Origin: Pantoea agglomerans | GTDB taxonomy: Bacteria > Pseudomonadota > Gammaproteobacteria > Enterobacterales > Enterobacteriaceae | Assembly: GCF_021397715.1 (NCBI RefSeq) | Contig: NZ_CP090208.1 | Coordinates: forward strand, 310,001-374,000 | Reading direction: 5' to 3' | DNA: 64,000 nucleotides | Shown here: positions 50,373 through 57,040 of the stretch, piece by piece | Position numbering within the stretch: position 1 is the first letter of the stretch | Layout: each line of letters starts with the position of its first letter | The notes under the pieces: model-generated | The model's database searches: none | Told to the model about the DNA's origin: nothing | What the model saw: only the letters and a program-made list of their open reading frames with translations | Translations under genes and position numbers: made by a program

Positions 50373-50584
50373 GAAATACATGGAGCCGCGAGCATCTCGA
50401 CATTCTGGCTCGCGATTACGCAAACGCATCAACAGACCTGCTGGCAATCATGTTCGACAAGCCACGGCAACAGGTAACGAACAAGGCCCGCGAGATGGGA
50501 CTGAAGAAATCACCTGAGTTTCTGGAAGTAGTCCGGGCAGCAACCGGCGCGATGAGGTGGAGAAATCATGCGAGAGTCCACTAA
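50369..50584 (+). CDS. Phage small DNA-binding-like protein
   Basis: 71 aa. WSREHLDILARDYANASTDL followed by LAIMFDKPRQQVTNKAREMG resembles a SANT/GcrA-like tri-helix. Likely binds DNA; target unknown. Confidence 0.6.
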   Translation: MRNTWSREHLDILARDYANASTDLLAIMFDKPRQQVTNKAREMGLKKSPEFLEVVRAATGAMRWRNHARVH

Positions 50585-50756
50585 TTACGCCAGGCGAAAA
50601 TCACTCTGGCAGGCATACGAAAATCACGCCATCTACAACGTCAAGTCACCCCGCAAGAAACGCAAACCCCAACTAACCGAATCTCAGATACCCACCTTCA
50701 ACTACCTGAAGGGGATACGTGAGTCTGTAACTAATCGCATGAGGTTCACGAGATGA
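50568..50756 (+). CDS. ninE: NinE-like protein
   Basis: 62 aa. PRKKRKPQLTESQIPTFNYL parallels NinE (RKRKPELKPSEIPTLLGY). Overlaps neighbours by 17 and 4 bases. Function of NinE is unknown. Confidence 0.65.
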   Translation: MRESTNYARRKSLWQAYENHAIYNVKSPRKKRKPQLTESQIPTFNYLKGIRESVTNRMRFTR

Positions 50757-51019
50757 AAGAGCGCTGCTGCCGCTGTCACACCATCCTCACCTCAGAAGAC
50801 AAGTATCACTACGGGGTGCGATGCGAGACCTGCAACGAGGACTACTGGTATGCAGAACACTTCGACTACTTCCCATTGCGATGCATCTGGAGATACCTCT
50901 GCTATCAAGTGCGTTGGCTGTCCAGCATTACTCACCACGGAGGAAGTTTACTGTTGCTCGGCATGCGTAGATTCATGGGTGGAAAGCGATCCGAACGGAC
51001 TAATGGGAGTGGACGATGA
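50753..51019 (+). CDS. Phage zinc-finger-like protein, 88 aa
   Basis: ATG overlaps the ninE-like stop, and its stop overlaps the ninG ATG. The front MKERCCRCHTILTSEDKYHY ... CETCNEDYWY has paired cysteines. The second half runs in another frame over the ninF-like gene and is less convincing. Confidence 0.5.
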   Translation: MKERCCRCHTILTSEDKYHYGVRCETCNEDYWYAEHFDYFPLRCIWRYLCYQVRWLSSITHHGGSLLLLGMRRFMGGKRSERTNGSGR

Positions 51020-51041
51020 GGAAAGTGAGGCGGAAATGTAA
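50850..51041 (+). CDS. ninF: NinF-like zinc protein
   Basis: 63 aa. KCVGCPALLTTEEVYCCSAC, then SDPNGLMGVDDEESE, follows NinF (CANCGQKLHVLEVHVCEHCC ... SDPNSSMHEEE). Lies wholly across the 50753 frame in another phase and overlaps ninG by 26 bases. The order ninE-F-G matches lambda. Confidence 0.68.
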   Translation: MQNTSTTSHCDASGDTSAIKCVGCPALLTTEEVYCCSACVDSWVESDPNGLMGVDDEESEAEM

Positions 51042-51657
51042 GAACCCGGCCTGCCGCGAATGGTTTCATCCAGCCTTCCAGAACCAACGATGGTGCTCAC
51101 CAGATTGCGGAACGGTACTGGCGATGGCTGAAAGGGAGAGAAACCGGCAAAAAGCGATACAGGAAGCAGAACGACGACGAAAGGAAGAAGCCCAGCAGGA
51201 AAGACGTAGTATCAAAGTTCGCAAGTTAGCCACCAAGCCCGCCAGTTACTTCAAAGCCCAAGCGCAGCAAGCCTTCAACCAATTCATCCGCCTTCGTGAC
51301 CATGACCAGCCCTGCATCAGTTGCGGCGAAACCAATCCGCCTGATTTGCATGGCGGGCAGTGGGATTGTGGGCATTTCAAAACTGTAGGTGGATTCCCAG
51401 AGCTCCGCTTCGTTGAAAGCAATGCCTATCGTCAATGCAAATCCTGTAATGCCGGGTCGGCTAAGCATGGTGCAAAGGCGGCAACCGTAGCGCAGAGATA
51501 TGAAGCCACTCTGGTTGAGAGGTTTGGGCAGGAGTTGGTTGATTGGCTGAATGGGCCCCACGAAATGACGCGCTATCGCCGTGAAGACTACATCCGCATC
51601 CGGGATGAGTACCGGGCAAAGGTGCGTGAACTGAATAAGCAAAGAGAGGCAGCATGA
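51016..51657 (+). CDS. ninG: NinG (Rap) recombination protein
   Basis: 213 aa. N-terminal zinc cluster CKNPACREWFHPAFQNQRWC-SPDC, a coiled coil (ERERNRQKAIQEAERRRKEE), then CISCGETNPPDLHGGQWDCG and CKSCN. NinG/Rap is a Holliday-junction-targeting endonuclease in lambda. Confidence 0.93.
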   Translation: MRKVRRKCKNPACREWFHPAFQNQRWCSPDCGTVLAMAERERNRQKAIQEAERRRKEEAQQERRSIKVRKLATKPASYFKAQAQQAFNQFIRLRDHDQPCISCGETNPPDLHGGQWDCGHFKTVGGFPELRFVESNAYRQCKSCNAGSAKHGAKAATVAQRYEATLVERFGQELVDWLNGPHEMTRYRREDYIRIRDEYRAKVRELNKQREAA

Positions 51658-51872
51658 TCAAGCCGGTGTATGGCGTAGGTGGACCATTAACTGACGCCAA
51701 CTTTAACATTTTGCGAATGAACAGAAGGCAGGCTCAAGCAGAAGCAGATCGGCTTGCAAGGCAGACCATAAAGAGTGGCTGGTCAAATATCGCGAAAGGC
51801 TTCGTATTTGACGCTGGTGATTATTATCGACTTTCAGTAGCGGTCAGCTCTATCAACAGGAGGCCCGCATGA
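51654..51872 (+). CDS. Phage hypothetical protein, 72 aa
   Basis: 4-base overlaps on both sides. NFNILRMNRRQAQAEADRLA then WSNIAKGFVFDAGDYYRLSV. Unknown. Confidence 0.6.
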   Translation: MIKPVYGVGGPLTDANFNILRMNRRQAQAEADRLARQTIKSGWSNIAKGFVFDAGDYYRLSVAVSSINRRPA

Positions 51873-52003
51873 CCGAATACCTCAGAGAAAAGTGGCTCCG
51901 CCTTCGCATTCTCAAGATGCGCGGCATGTATGAGATCAACTACCGGATAATCCGGAACACAGCGAAGATGATGGGGGTGACCAATGCCAGTACGCGAGCT
52001 TAA
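51869..52003 (+). CDS. Small basic phage protein, 44 aa
   Basis: Encodes MTEYLREKWLRLRILKMRGM then YEINYRIIRNTAKMMG. AGGAGG seven bases upstream, start overlapping the previous stop, and 20 bases of overlap with the antiterminator gene. Basic helices suggest nucleic-acid contact. Confidence 0.6.
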   Translation: MTEYLREKWLRLRILKMRGMYEINYRIIRNTAKMMGVTNASTRA

Positions 52004-52472
52004 CCTGACTAAAGAGCAGCACGACTGGATTAATAGCTGGCTGGAGTTGTGGGGTGCATGGGTTTACTCAGGTAGACTGGAAAAGCGCCAGAGCAGTGTC
52101 ATAGCGCAATACATGGCGACTGTTGAGCCGCAATCCTATCCATACCGGCCAATGTGTAATGATGACGACGGACTCTTGATTTCTCAGGTCGTGGACTCCG
52201 TCATGCGCATCGATAAAAAAGCACTTGGCATCCTGCTTAGCTACTACGCTCACGGCTCCTCTAAGCGAGCCATTGCATCCTACTATCATAAGGTCGCAAG
52301 TCCTCGCAAAATGTCAGGGCGCAGTGGAGAAAGTACCAGGCGACCATCAATGATTACCTGCCGACGTGAAGTGGACGAGATATTGAATGCCAGCCTATAT
52401 ATTCTCTACACTCCGCTGCTATCTGCATTTAACGATCGCAAACGTGTAGTTAAAATTAGAAAAGTCGCATAG
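51984..52472 (+). CDS. Q-type late antiterminator
   Basis: 162 aa, GGGGGTG before the ATG. SWLELWGAWVYSGRLEKRQS, VVDSVMRIDKKALGILLSYY and SKRAIASYYHK give a helix-turn-helix-like antiterminator pattern (DUF1133/antitermQ group). It is last in the rightward early operon and directly before a late-promoter-like sequence. Confidence 0.75.
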   Translation: MPVRELNLTKEQHDWINSWLELWGAWVYSGRLEKRQSSVIAQYMATVEPQSYPYRPMCNDDDGLLISQVVDSVMRIDKKALGILLSYYAHGSSKRAIASYYHKVASPRKMSGRSGESTRRPSMITCRREVDEILNASLYILYTPLLSAFNDRKRVVKIRKVA

Positions 52473-52478
52473 TAAGTG

Positions 52479-52507
52479 TTGACACTATTGAGCCATTGAG
52501 CCACAAT
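52479..52507 (+). promoter_or_regulatory. Candidate late promoter pR'
   Basis: TTGACA (52479-52484), 17-bp spacer and CACAAT (52502-52507). The spacer is made of two direct copies of ATTGAGCC (52487-52494, 52495-52502), a possible Q-binding element. It is followed about 90 bases later by a strong terminator, as in lambda pR'-tR'. Confidence 0.65.
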
Positions 52508-52590
52508 TTGGATATAAGCTGCCGTAAGTGTTCTTAAGGATGCAGCGGCACTTAAATCCTGTCAGTTCCATCGATTTGTGATAGCCAAAG

Positions 52591-52626
52591 CGCCCTGCGG
52601 TCTCACCAACTGCGAGGGCGTTTTTT
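52591..52626 (+). terminator. Terminator tR'-like
   Basis: CGCCCTGCG...GCGAGGGCG hairpin followed by six T. Lies between the late promoter and the late genes. Confidence 0.88.
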
Positions 52627-52634
52627 ATTTCTAT

Positions 52635-52709
52635 GCCGGTCTAGTTCAGTGGCAGAACGGCTGCCTTGTAAGCAGCGCGTCAGAGGTTCGATTCCTTTTC
52701 CCGGCACCA
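52635..52709 (+). tRNA. Phage tRNA-Thr (anticodon TGT)
   Basis: 75 nt, cloverleaf intact in the D arm (GTTC/GAAC), anticodon arm (GCTGC-CTTGTAA-GCAGC), T arm (AGAGG/CCTTT with TTCGATT loop) and encoded CCA. The acceptor stem pairs at five positions, and the inner two (T6-C67, C7-T66) mismatch. Confidence 0.85.
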
Positions 52710-53086
52710 AATTCTGAGCCGAATAACCTCACATAATCGGCTCATCCCCTCCCGGGGATAAGATTCACCGCATACCCTGTAGCGGATAAATAACATCACC
52801 AAACTATTTCAGAGGTCAGCCAAAGAGCTGGCCTTTCTCGTTTATCGTCCCTGCCAATCAACATCGACTCTCACCCTTTCCTGTGTGGCAGTGGGCGATC
52901 TTTTCTACGGTGGATATCCGCAAACGCGGGATTCTCATTGTGATCAACTAAGGCTGCGTCGGGCATTAGACGGCGGGAAGGCTCGGGAAGGTTTCTCAGG
53001 TGACAGTGGGAAGTTTAACCGGGCTTGTTCTGTTCACAATGTCATCAATTCCTAAACAGGATAAGTCCCCGTATCAGGGGGTAGGA
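52710..53086. other. Late leader region without a gene
   Basis: About 375 bases between the tRNA and the holin. Holds the hairpin at 52814-52843; otherwise no convincing frame. Confidence 0.5.
52814..52843 (+). terminator. Terminator-like hairpin after tRNA
   Basis: GGTCAGC-CAAAGA-GCTGGCC followed by TTTCTCGTTT. Confidence 0.6.
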
Positions 53087-53410
53087 ATGCGTCGCATGCC
53101 ATATAAATCAGATCCGGGCTTATTCGCCGCCATGATCGCTCTGGGGATGACAGTCCTCGGTTCGATAGCGGCATACGCCTACAAGGTATTAAGCGGGGAC
53201 GCCTTCAGCTGGCGCACCCTGTGCCTTCAGATGATCGTCTCCGTGTTTGCCGGGTTCCTCATGATGCTGCTCGCCATTTACTGGCAGTGGCCGCAGGAAG
53301 TCACCGGCGCTATCTGTGGTATGGCTGGCTGGTCTGGCTCATCTCTCATCAAAACGTTAGAGAAGCGGTTTTTACAGAAGGCGGGAGGTTTCAATGCAGA
53401 TCAGCAATAA
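53087..53410 (+). CDS. Phage holin
   Basis: 107 aa from the ATG at 53087, after GGGGGTAGG. Three hydrophobic helices (LFAAMIALGMTVLGSIAAYA; LCLQMIVSVFAGFLMMLLAI; a weaker GAICGMAGWSGSSLI), with a basic end. It forms membrane holes that time lysis. Overlaps the endolysin by 17 bases. Confidence 0.85.
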   Translation: MRRMPYKSDPGLFAAMIALGMTVLGSIAAYAYKVLSGDAFSWRTLCLQMIVSVFAGFLMMLLAIYWQWPQEVTGAICGMAGWSGSSLIKTLEKRFLQKAGGFNADQQ

Positions 53411-53840
53411 AGCCATCGCACTGATAAAAGAATTCGAAGGGCGAGAGCTCACCGCATATCAGGATGTAGTCGGCGTGTGGACTATCGGATATGGATGGAC
53501 CGGCACCGTTGACGGCAGAAAGATATCCCGCGGCATGACAATCACCCAGGCGAAAGCGGATGAGCTGTTACGCGAAGGCGTGAAGGAATATGAATCTGGC
53601 GTCAAAGGTATGCTGCGCGTACAGGTCGATCAGTGTCAGTTCGATGCCCTGGTGAGCTTTGCTTATAACCTGGGCGTGTCTGCTCTACGTGGATCAACGC
53701 TTATGCGCAAGCTCAACGCAGGAGATACCCGCGGTGCCGCTGATGAGTTTCTCAGATGGAACAAAGCAGGCGGAGAGGTGCTGGCCGGACTAACCCGTCG
53801 CAGACGCGCAGAGCGGGAGCTATTCCTATGTTCAGCTTAA
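53394..53840 (+). CDS. Endolysin, GH24 lysozyme
   Basis: 148 aa. KEFEGRELTAYQDVVGVWTI-GYGWTGTVDGRKI carries the Glu-Asp-Thr catalytic pattern of T4/P22-type lysozymes, and FDALVSFAYNLG and RRRAERELFL follow. There is no signal-arrest helix, so export needs the holin. Confidence 0.95.
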   Translation: MQISNKAIALIKEFEGRELTAYQDVVGVWTIGYGWTGTVDGRKISRGMTITQAKADELLREGVKEYESGVKGMLRVQVDQCQFDALVSFAYNLGVSALRGSTLMRKLNAGDTRGAADEFLRWNKAGGEVLAGLTRRRRAERELFLCSA

Positions 53841-54208
53841 CGGTATTTAAAAACATCATCCCATTCCTGTTTGCCGGAATCATTATTTTCTTCCTGTTCT
53901 CGCTAAATGCAGAAAATGATCAACTGCACGCTGATAACAGTGAGCTCAGGCAGGATGTCAAAAGGGTAAACAGTAAGAACGATGACCTGGCTAACACCCT
54001 CAATAACCTGTCAGAAAGGGTGGGGGAAATGACGACCATCGTTAAAGATGAATCCCGCCGCCGCGCTGCCGCTGAAATGAAGTCGCAGCAATTACAGGAA
54101 GAGGTGAAGGATGCTCTCAAAGATAACGTGTGCTCTGGCGAGCTCGTTCCTGATTCTGTTGTTGAGCGGTTGCGCCAGCAAGCAAACGGAATACGAGGTC
54201 GTGAATAG
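53828..54208 (+). CDS. Rz: Rz-like inner-membrane spanin
   Basis: 126 aa from the ATG at 53828, overlapping the endolysin end. One N-terminal membrane helix (IIPFLFAGIIIFFLFSL) and a long coiled coil. Spans the periplasm with Rz1 and fuses membranes in the last lysis step. Confidence 0.85.
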   Translation: MFSLTVFKNIIPFLFAGIIIFFLFSLNAENDQLHADNSELRQDVKRVNSKNDDLANTLNNLSERVGEMTTIVKDESRRRAAAEMKSQQLQEEVKDALKDNVCSGELVPDSVVERLRQQANGIRGRE

Positions 54209-54389
54209 GCCGGTATTACCTGTGCCGGCTAACCTCCTCGCTGACTGCCCTATACCACTGATACCCGCCAACATGACATTTGGCGACAGTGTGCAGCTGA
54301 ACATCAAACTGCTTAACTCGCTGGATATCTGCAACGGCCAGTTATCAGCCATCCGCAAGATAGAAGAATCAAGAGCCTCGCTGCAATAG
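54111..54389 (+). CDS. Rz1: Rz1-like outer-membrane spanin lipoprotein
   Basis: 92 aa in another frame, starting inside Rz. Signal peptide with lipobox LLSGC (Cys at about 21), then a Pro-rich start (PVLPVPANLLADCPIPLIPA). Nested Rz/Rz1 layout is typical. Confidence 0.9.
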   Translation: MLSKITCALASSFLILLLSGCASKQTEYEVVNRPVLPVPANLLADCPIPLIPANMTFGDSVQLNIKLLNSLDICNGQLSAIRKIEESRASLQ

Positions 54390-54402
54390 CGGGGCTTTTT
54401 TT
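54375..54402 (+). terminator. Terminator after lysis genes
   Basis: GCCTCGCT / AGCGGGGC stem (one G-T pair) and a seven-T run; the first arm lies in the Rz1 tail. Confidence 0.85.
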
Positions 54403-54440
54403 ATGCGCCTCGCACGCGCAAACAACCACCCAGAGCCTAC

Positions 54441-54519
54441 AGAAAGCGAGCCTGAGAGAAACCCGTATAGGTGCGGACCTCTCTGGGGCGAGTTTCTCTG
54501 TGCGACAGGCTCACTTTCT
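54441..54519 (+). ncRNA. Long structured hairpin before the KilA-N gene
   Basis: Outer stem AGAAAGCGAGCCTG / CAGGCTCACTTTCT (13 of 14 pairs) continues into AGAGAAAC / GTTTCTCT with a 6-nt bulge on the 3' side, enclosing a 29-nt loop region. It lies between a terminator and the KilA-N start (13 bases away). The loop's TGCGG (54472-54476) can pair with CCGCA at the start codon. Could be a control element like the C4 antisense RNAs before phage antirepressors. Confidence 0.55.
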
Positions 54520-54532
54520 ATAGGACTACCGC

Positions 54533-55054
54533 ATGAACATTGTCCCACTGAATTACAAAGGTGAAGCCGTCCGCTTCAATACTGAAGGATGGATCAACGT
54601 TACTGGCGTAGCAGAGAGATTTGGCAAGCGCATCGATAACTGGATGCGCCTGGCGGAAACTCTTGAATACATCCGAGCTTTAGATGAGGCGCTAAGCGGC
54701 GAAGAGTCGCAGATTTTACATCCCTCACAATCGAGGTATGTAAAAACCAGCCGAGCCCGAAAGGATAGGGGCGGTGGTACCTGGCTGCATCCCAAGCTTT
54801 CAGTTGCATTCGCCCGTTGGTGTGACGCCCGCTTTGCTGTGTGGTGTGACCTGCATATTGATAGCCTGCTTCGCGGTGAGCTAACTGAGCAGCAGAAGTT
54901 TGAGCAAGCCTGCCGAATTCGTGATGCGAGAAAGGCGAAGGTGAGTGCTGGCGCAAGTGAAATGGCACGATGGAGATGGGATAAGCCCGCTATTGAGGCA
55001 AATGTCGAATACTGGCGCGAACAATTACAACTCACGCTGGATATCGCAGTCTGA
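54533..55054 (+). CDS. KilA-N domain protein
   Basis: 173 aa. EGWINVTGVAERFGKRIDNW, then RGGGTWLHPKLSVAFARWCD, the KilA-N DNA-binding signature. The C-terminus is a basic helical tail. Such proteins in phages act as antirepressors or DNA-binding regulators; which applies here is unknown. Separate expression from the lysis genes is likely because of the terminator upstream. Confidence 0.88.
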   Translation: MNIVPLNYKGEAVRFNTEGWINVTGVAERFGKRIDNWMRLAETLEYIRALDEALSGEESQILHPSQSRYVKTSRARKDRGGGTWLHPKLSVAFARWCDARFAVWCDLHIDSLLRGELTEQQKFEQACRIRDARKAKVSAGASEMARWRWDKPAIEANVEYWREQLQLTLDIAV

Positions 55055-55134
55055 TAGCCAACGCAAAATTGCGTCGACCGAGAGCCTCTTTCACAACGGC
55101 TCTTAAAGAACCTCTACGACAAGGGATAACGGTT

Positions 55135-55491
55135 ATGCCCGCAGCTATTCCCCGATCATGCCGAAAGCGAGGTTGTCCTAAAACCACAACAGATCGCTCA
55201 GGTTATTGCGCGGATCACCTTAACGAAGGATGGCAGCAGCACCAGCGCGGACAAAGCCGACATCAGCGCGGCTACGGCAGCAAGTGGGATGTTATACGCG
55301 CACGCATCCTCAAGCGTGACCGGCACATCTGTCAGGAATGCCTGCGGAACGGCAGGCCCGTACCAGCATCCACTGTTGACCACATCAAACCAAAGGCACA
55401 TGGAGGCACCGATGAAGACAGCAACCTGGTTGCGATTTGCTTCAAGTGCCATAAAGCCAAAACCGCACGGGATCGTTTAAACCAAAACTGA
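55135..55491 (+). CDS. HNH endonuclease, packaging-associated
   Basis: 118 aa from the ATG at 55135. CQECLRNGRPVPASTVDHIK then NLVAICFKCHKAKT is the HNH core; an N-terminal CRKRGCPKTT...YCADH zinc motif precedes it. It matches the HK97 gp74 type that helps terminase cut DNA. Located just upstream of the terminase genes. Confidence 0.9.
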   Translation: MPAAIPRSCRKRGCPKTTTDRSGYCADHLNEGWQQHQRGQSRHQRGYGSKWDVIRARILKRDRHICQECLRNGRPVPASTVDHIKPKAHGGTDEDSNLVAICFKCHKAKTARDRLNQN

Positions 55492-55508
55492 CCATTACAG
55501 GTGAAAGC

Positions 55509-56165
55509 ATGACTGATTCATTAAGTGATTCAGGGCGCGAGCACGTCGGCGCTAAGGCGTTGCGACCTGCTTGTTCTGTTGAGGGGTGTGGGTTGCCAAC
55601 TAGAGCCAACAACACTCCGTATTGTGAAAAACATTACATGCGGGTTCGTCGACATGGCTCGACAAAAAAGTTAAGCACGCTCAAGCCGGGCAGCTTGATT
55701 CACTCAGGCGGTTATGTGTTAGTTAATGCCCCTGAGCATCCGCTAAGCAGAAACAGCAATCGTGTCTATGAACATCGCGTTGTTTATTACCAGCATCATG
55801 GCGAGGGTCCATTCAAATGTAACTGGTGCGATGCTCTGGTAACCTGGGATGACATGCATGTCGATCATCTTGATGGCTGTAAAACCAACAACGCTGAGGC
55901 AAACCTCGTTGCCAGTTGTGCGGTATGCAATCAGAAGCGCGGCACTGAAAAGATGAAGGCAACGCACAGAAAGAAATCTCACAGACGCTACACGGCTCAT
56001 GGCAAGACCATGTGCCTCAATGAATGGGCTGAGCATCTGGGTCTGTCTTGGTCAGCGCTGCAGTGGAGAATTGATAGAGGCTGGCCATTAACGCGGGTGT
56101 TCAGCCCTCGGATTGGCAAGAGTGGGCCACCCAGTAAGCGCAAGGCGTATGAGGTACCACTATGA
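55509..56165 (+). CDS. Second HNH endonuclease, homing-like
   Basis: 218 aa. N-terminal zinc motif (CSVEGCGLPTRANNTPYCEKH), HNH core CNWCDALVTWDDMHVDHLDG ... CAVCNQKRG and a C-terminal HTH (MCLNEWAEHLGLSWSALQWR). The separate DNA-recognition domain suggests a mobile homing nuclease rather than the packaging factor. Confidence 0.85.
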   Translation: MTDSLSDSGREHVGAKALRPACSVEGCGLPTRANNTPYCEKHYMRVRRHGSTKKLSTLKPGSLIHSGGYVLVNAPEHPLSRNSNRVYEHRVVYYQHHGEGPFKCNWCDALVTWDDMHVDHLDGCKTNNAEANLVASCAVCNQKRGTEKMKATHRKKSHRRYTAHGKTMCLNEWAEHLGLSWSALQWRIDRGWPLTRVFSPRIGKSGPPSKRKAYEVPL

Positions 56166-56380
56166 GTCAGAAGAAAGCGCAACTCGCCCATATCTATCGA
56201 GGCAAGGCGTTCATTGGATATGGCATAGCAGTTGATGGTGAACTGCTAAGCCAGCAGGTGAGCACCACCATCGACACCGATACAACAAGCCGGCCGGCAA
56301 TCACCGCCGTCTTCAATCTTGATGCGGACATGAACGAGAATCCGGTGCGAATCGACCTGAATGAGAATATTTCTCAATAA
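56162..56380 (+). CDS. Phage hypothetical protein, 72 aa
   Basis: Coupled to the HNH gene (4-base overlap). KAFIGYGIAVDGELLSQQVS, then TAVFNLDADMNENPVRIDL. A small beta-rich protein not recognised further. Confidence 0.6.
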   Translation: MSQKKAQLAHIYRGKAFIGYGIAVDGELLSQQVSTTIDTDTTSRPAITAVFNLDADMNENPVRIDLNENISQ

Positions 56381-56542
56381 TTGACGCAAATGAGATGAGT
56401 TATCATTTGCAGGGTGGGGCGGGTTAAGACTTCAGGGCTTTAGGCCCAGAGGACCGCCGCCTAAGTTTTATTTTCATCGCCGCAGGTTAGAAACCTTTTT
56501 TCATGGGTACCCCCAAAGTACCCTTTCAGTGGAGTTTCCCCC
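56381..56542. other. Possible cos region before terminase
   Basis: 160 bases without a gene directly before terS, with GC-rich runs (GGTGGGGCGGG) and purine-rich repeats. HK97-like phages carry cos near here. No cut site can be identified from sequence alone. Confidence 0.3.
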
Positions 56543-57040
56543 ATGTCAGGACCACCGAAAACCCCGTCACACCTGGTTTTGGTGAGGGGTAACCCATCCA
56601 AGCGCCCGGTAAACCAGAACGAGCCCAAGCCAGAGAAAGGGGTACCCAATACTCCGAAGCATCTCGACAAGATGGGCAAGTACTGGTTCCAGCAGATTGC
56701 CCAGGAACTTGACGGGATCGGCGTGCTGACGCAGCTCGACGGAAAAGCGCTGGAGCTGCTGATCGAAGCCTACACAGAATATCGCCGCCACTGCGAAACG
56801 CTCGACCGCGAAGGGTATACCTATGCGATTTACAGCGAGGACGAGCCGGACGAAGGCAAAGAACGCGCTATCAAATTCATCAAAGCCCATCCTGCCGCCG
56901 CAATGAAGGCTGATGCCTGGAAACGTATCAGGGCAATGCTGGGCGAGTTTGGCATGACTCCCGCTTCACGCAGCAAAGTTAACGCCAGTGGCCCTGATAA
57001 AGTCGATCCGCTCGAAGAATTCCTGAAAGCGAGGGACTGA
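56543..57040 (+). CDS. terS: Terminase small subunit, P27 family
   Basis: 165 aa. GPPKTPSHLVLVRGNPSKRP, P-rich linker, LDKMGKYWFQQIAQELDGIG and the C-terminal FGMTPASRSKV. It recognises phage DNA for packaging. Stop and terL start overlap by one base. Confidence 0.92.
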   Translation: MSGPPKTPSHLVLVRGNPSKRPVNQNEPKPEKGVPNTPKHLDKMGKYWFQQIAQELDGIGVLTQLDGKALELLIEAYTEYRRHCETLDREGYTYAIYSEDEPDEGKERAIKFIKAHPAAAMKADAWKRIRAMLGEFGMTPASRSKVNASGPDKVDPLEEFLKARD

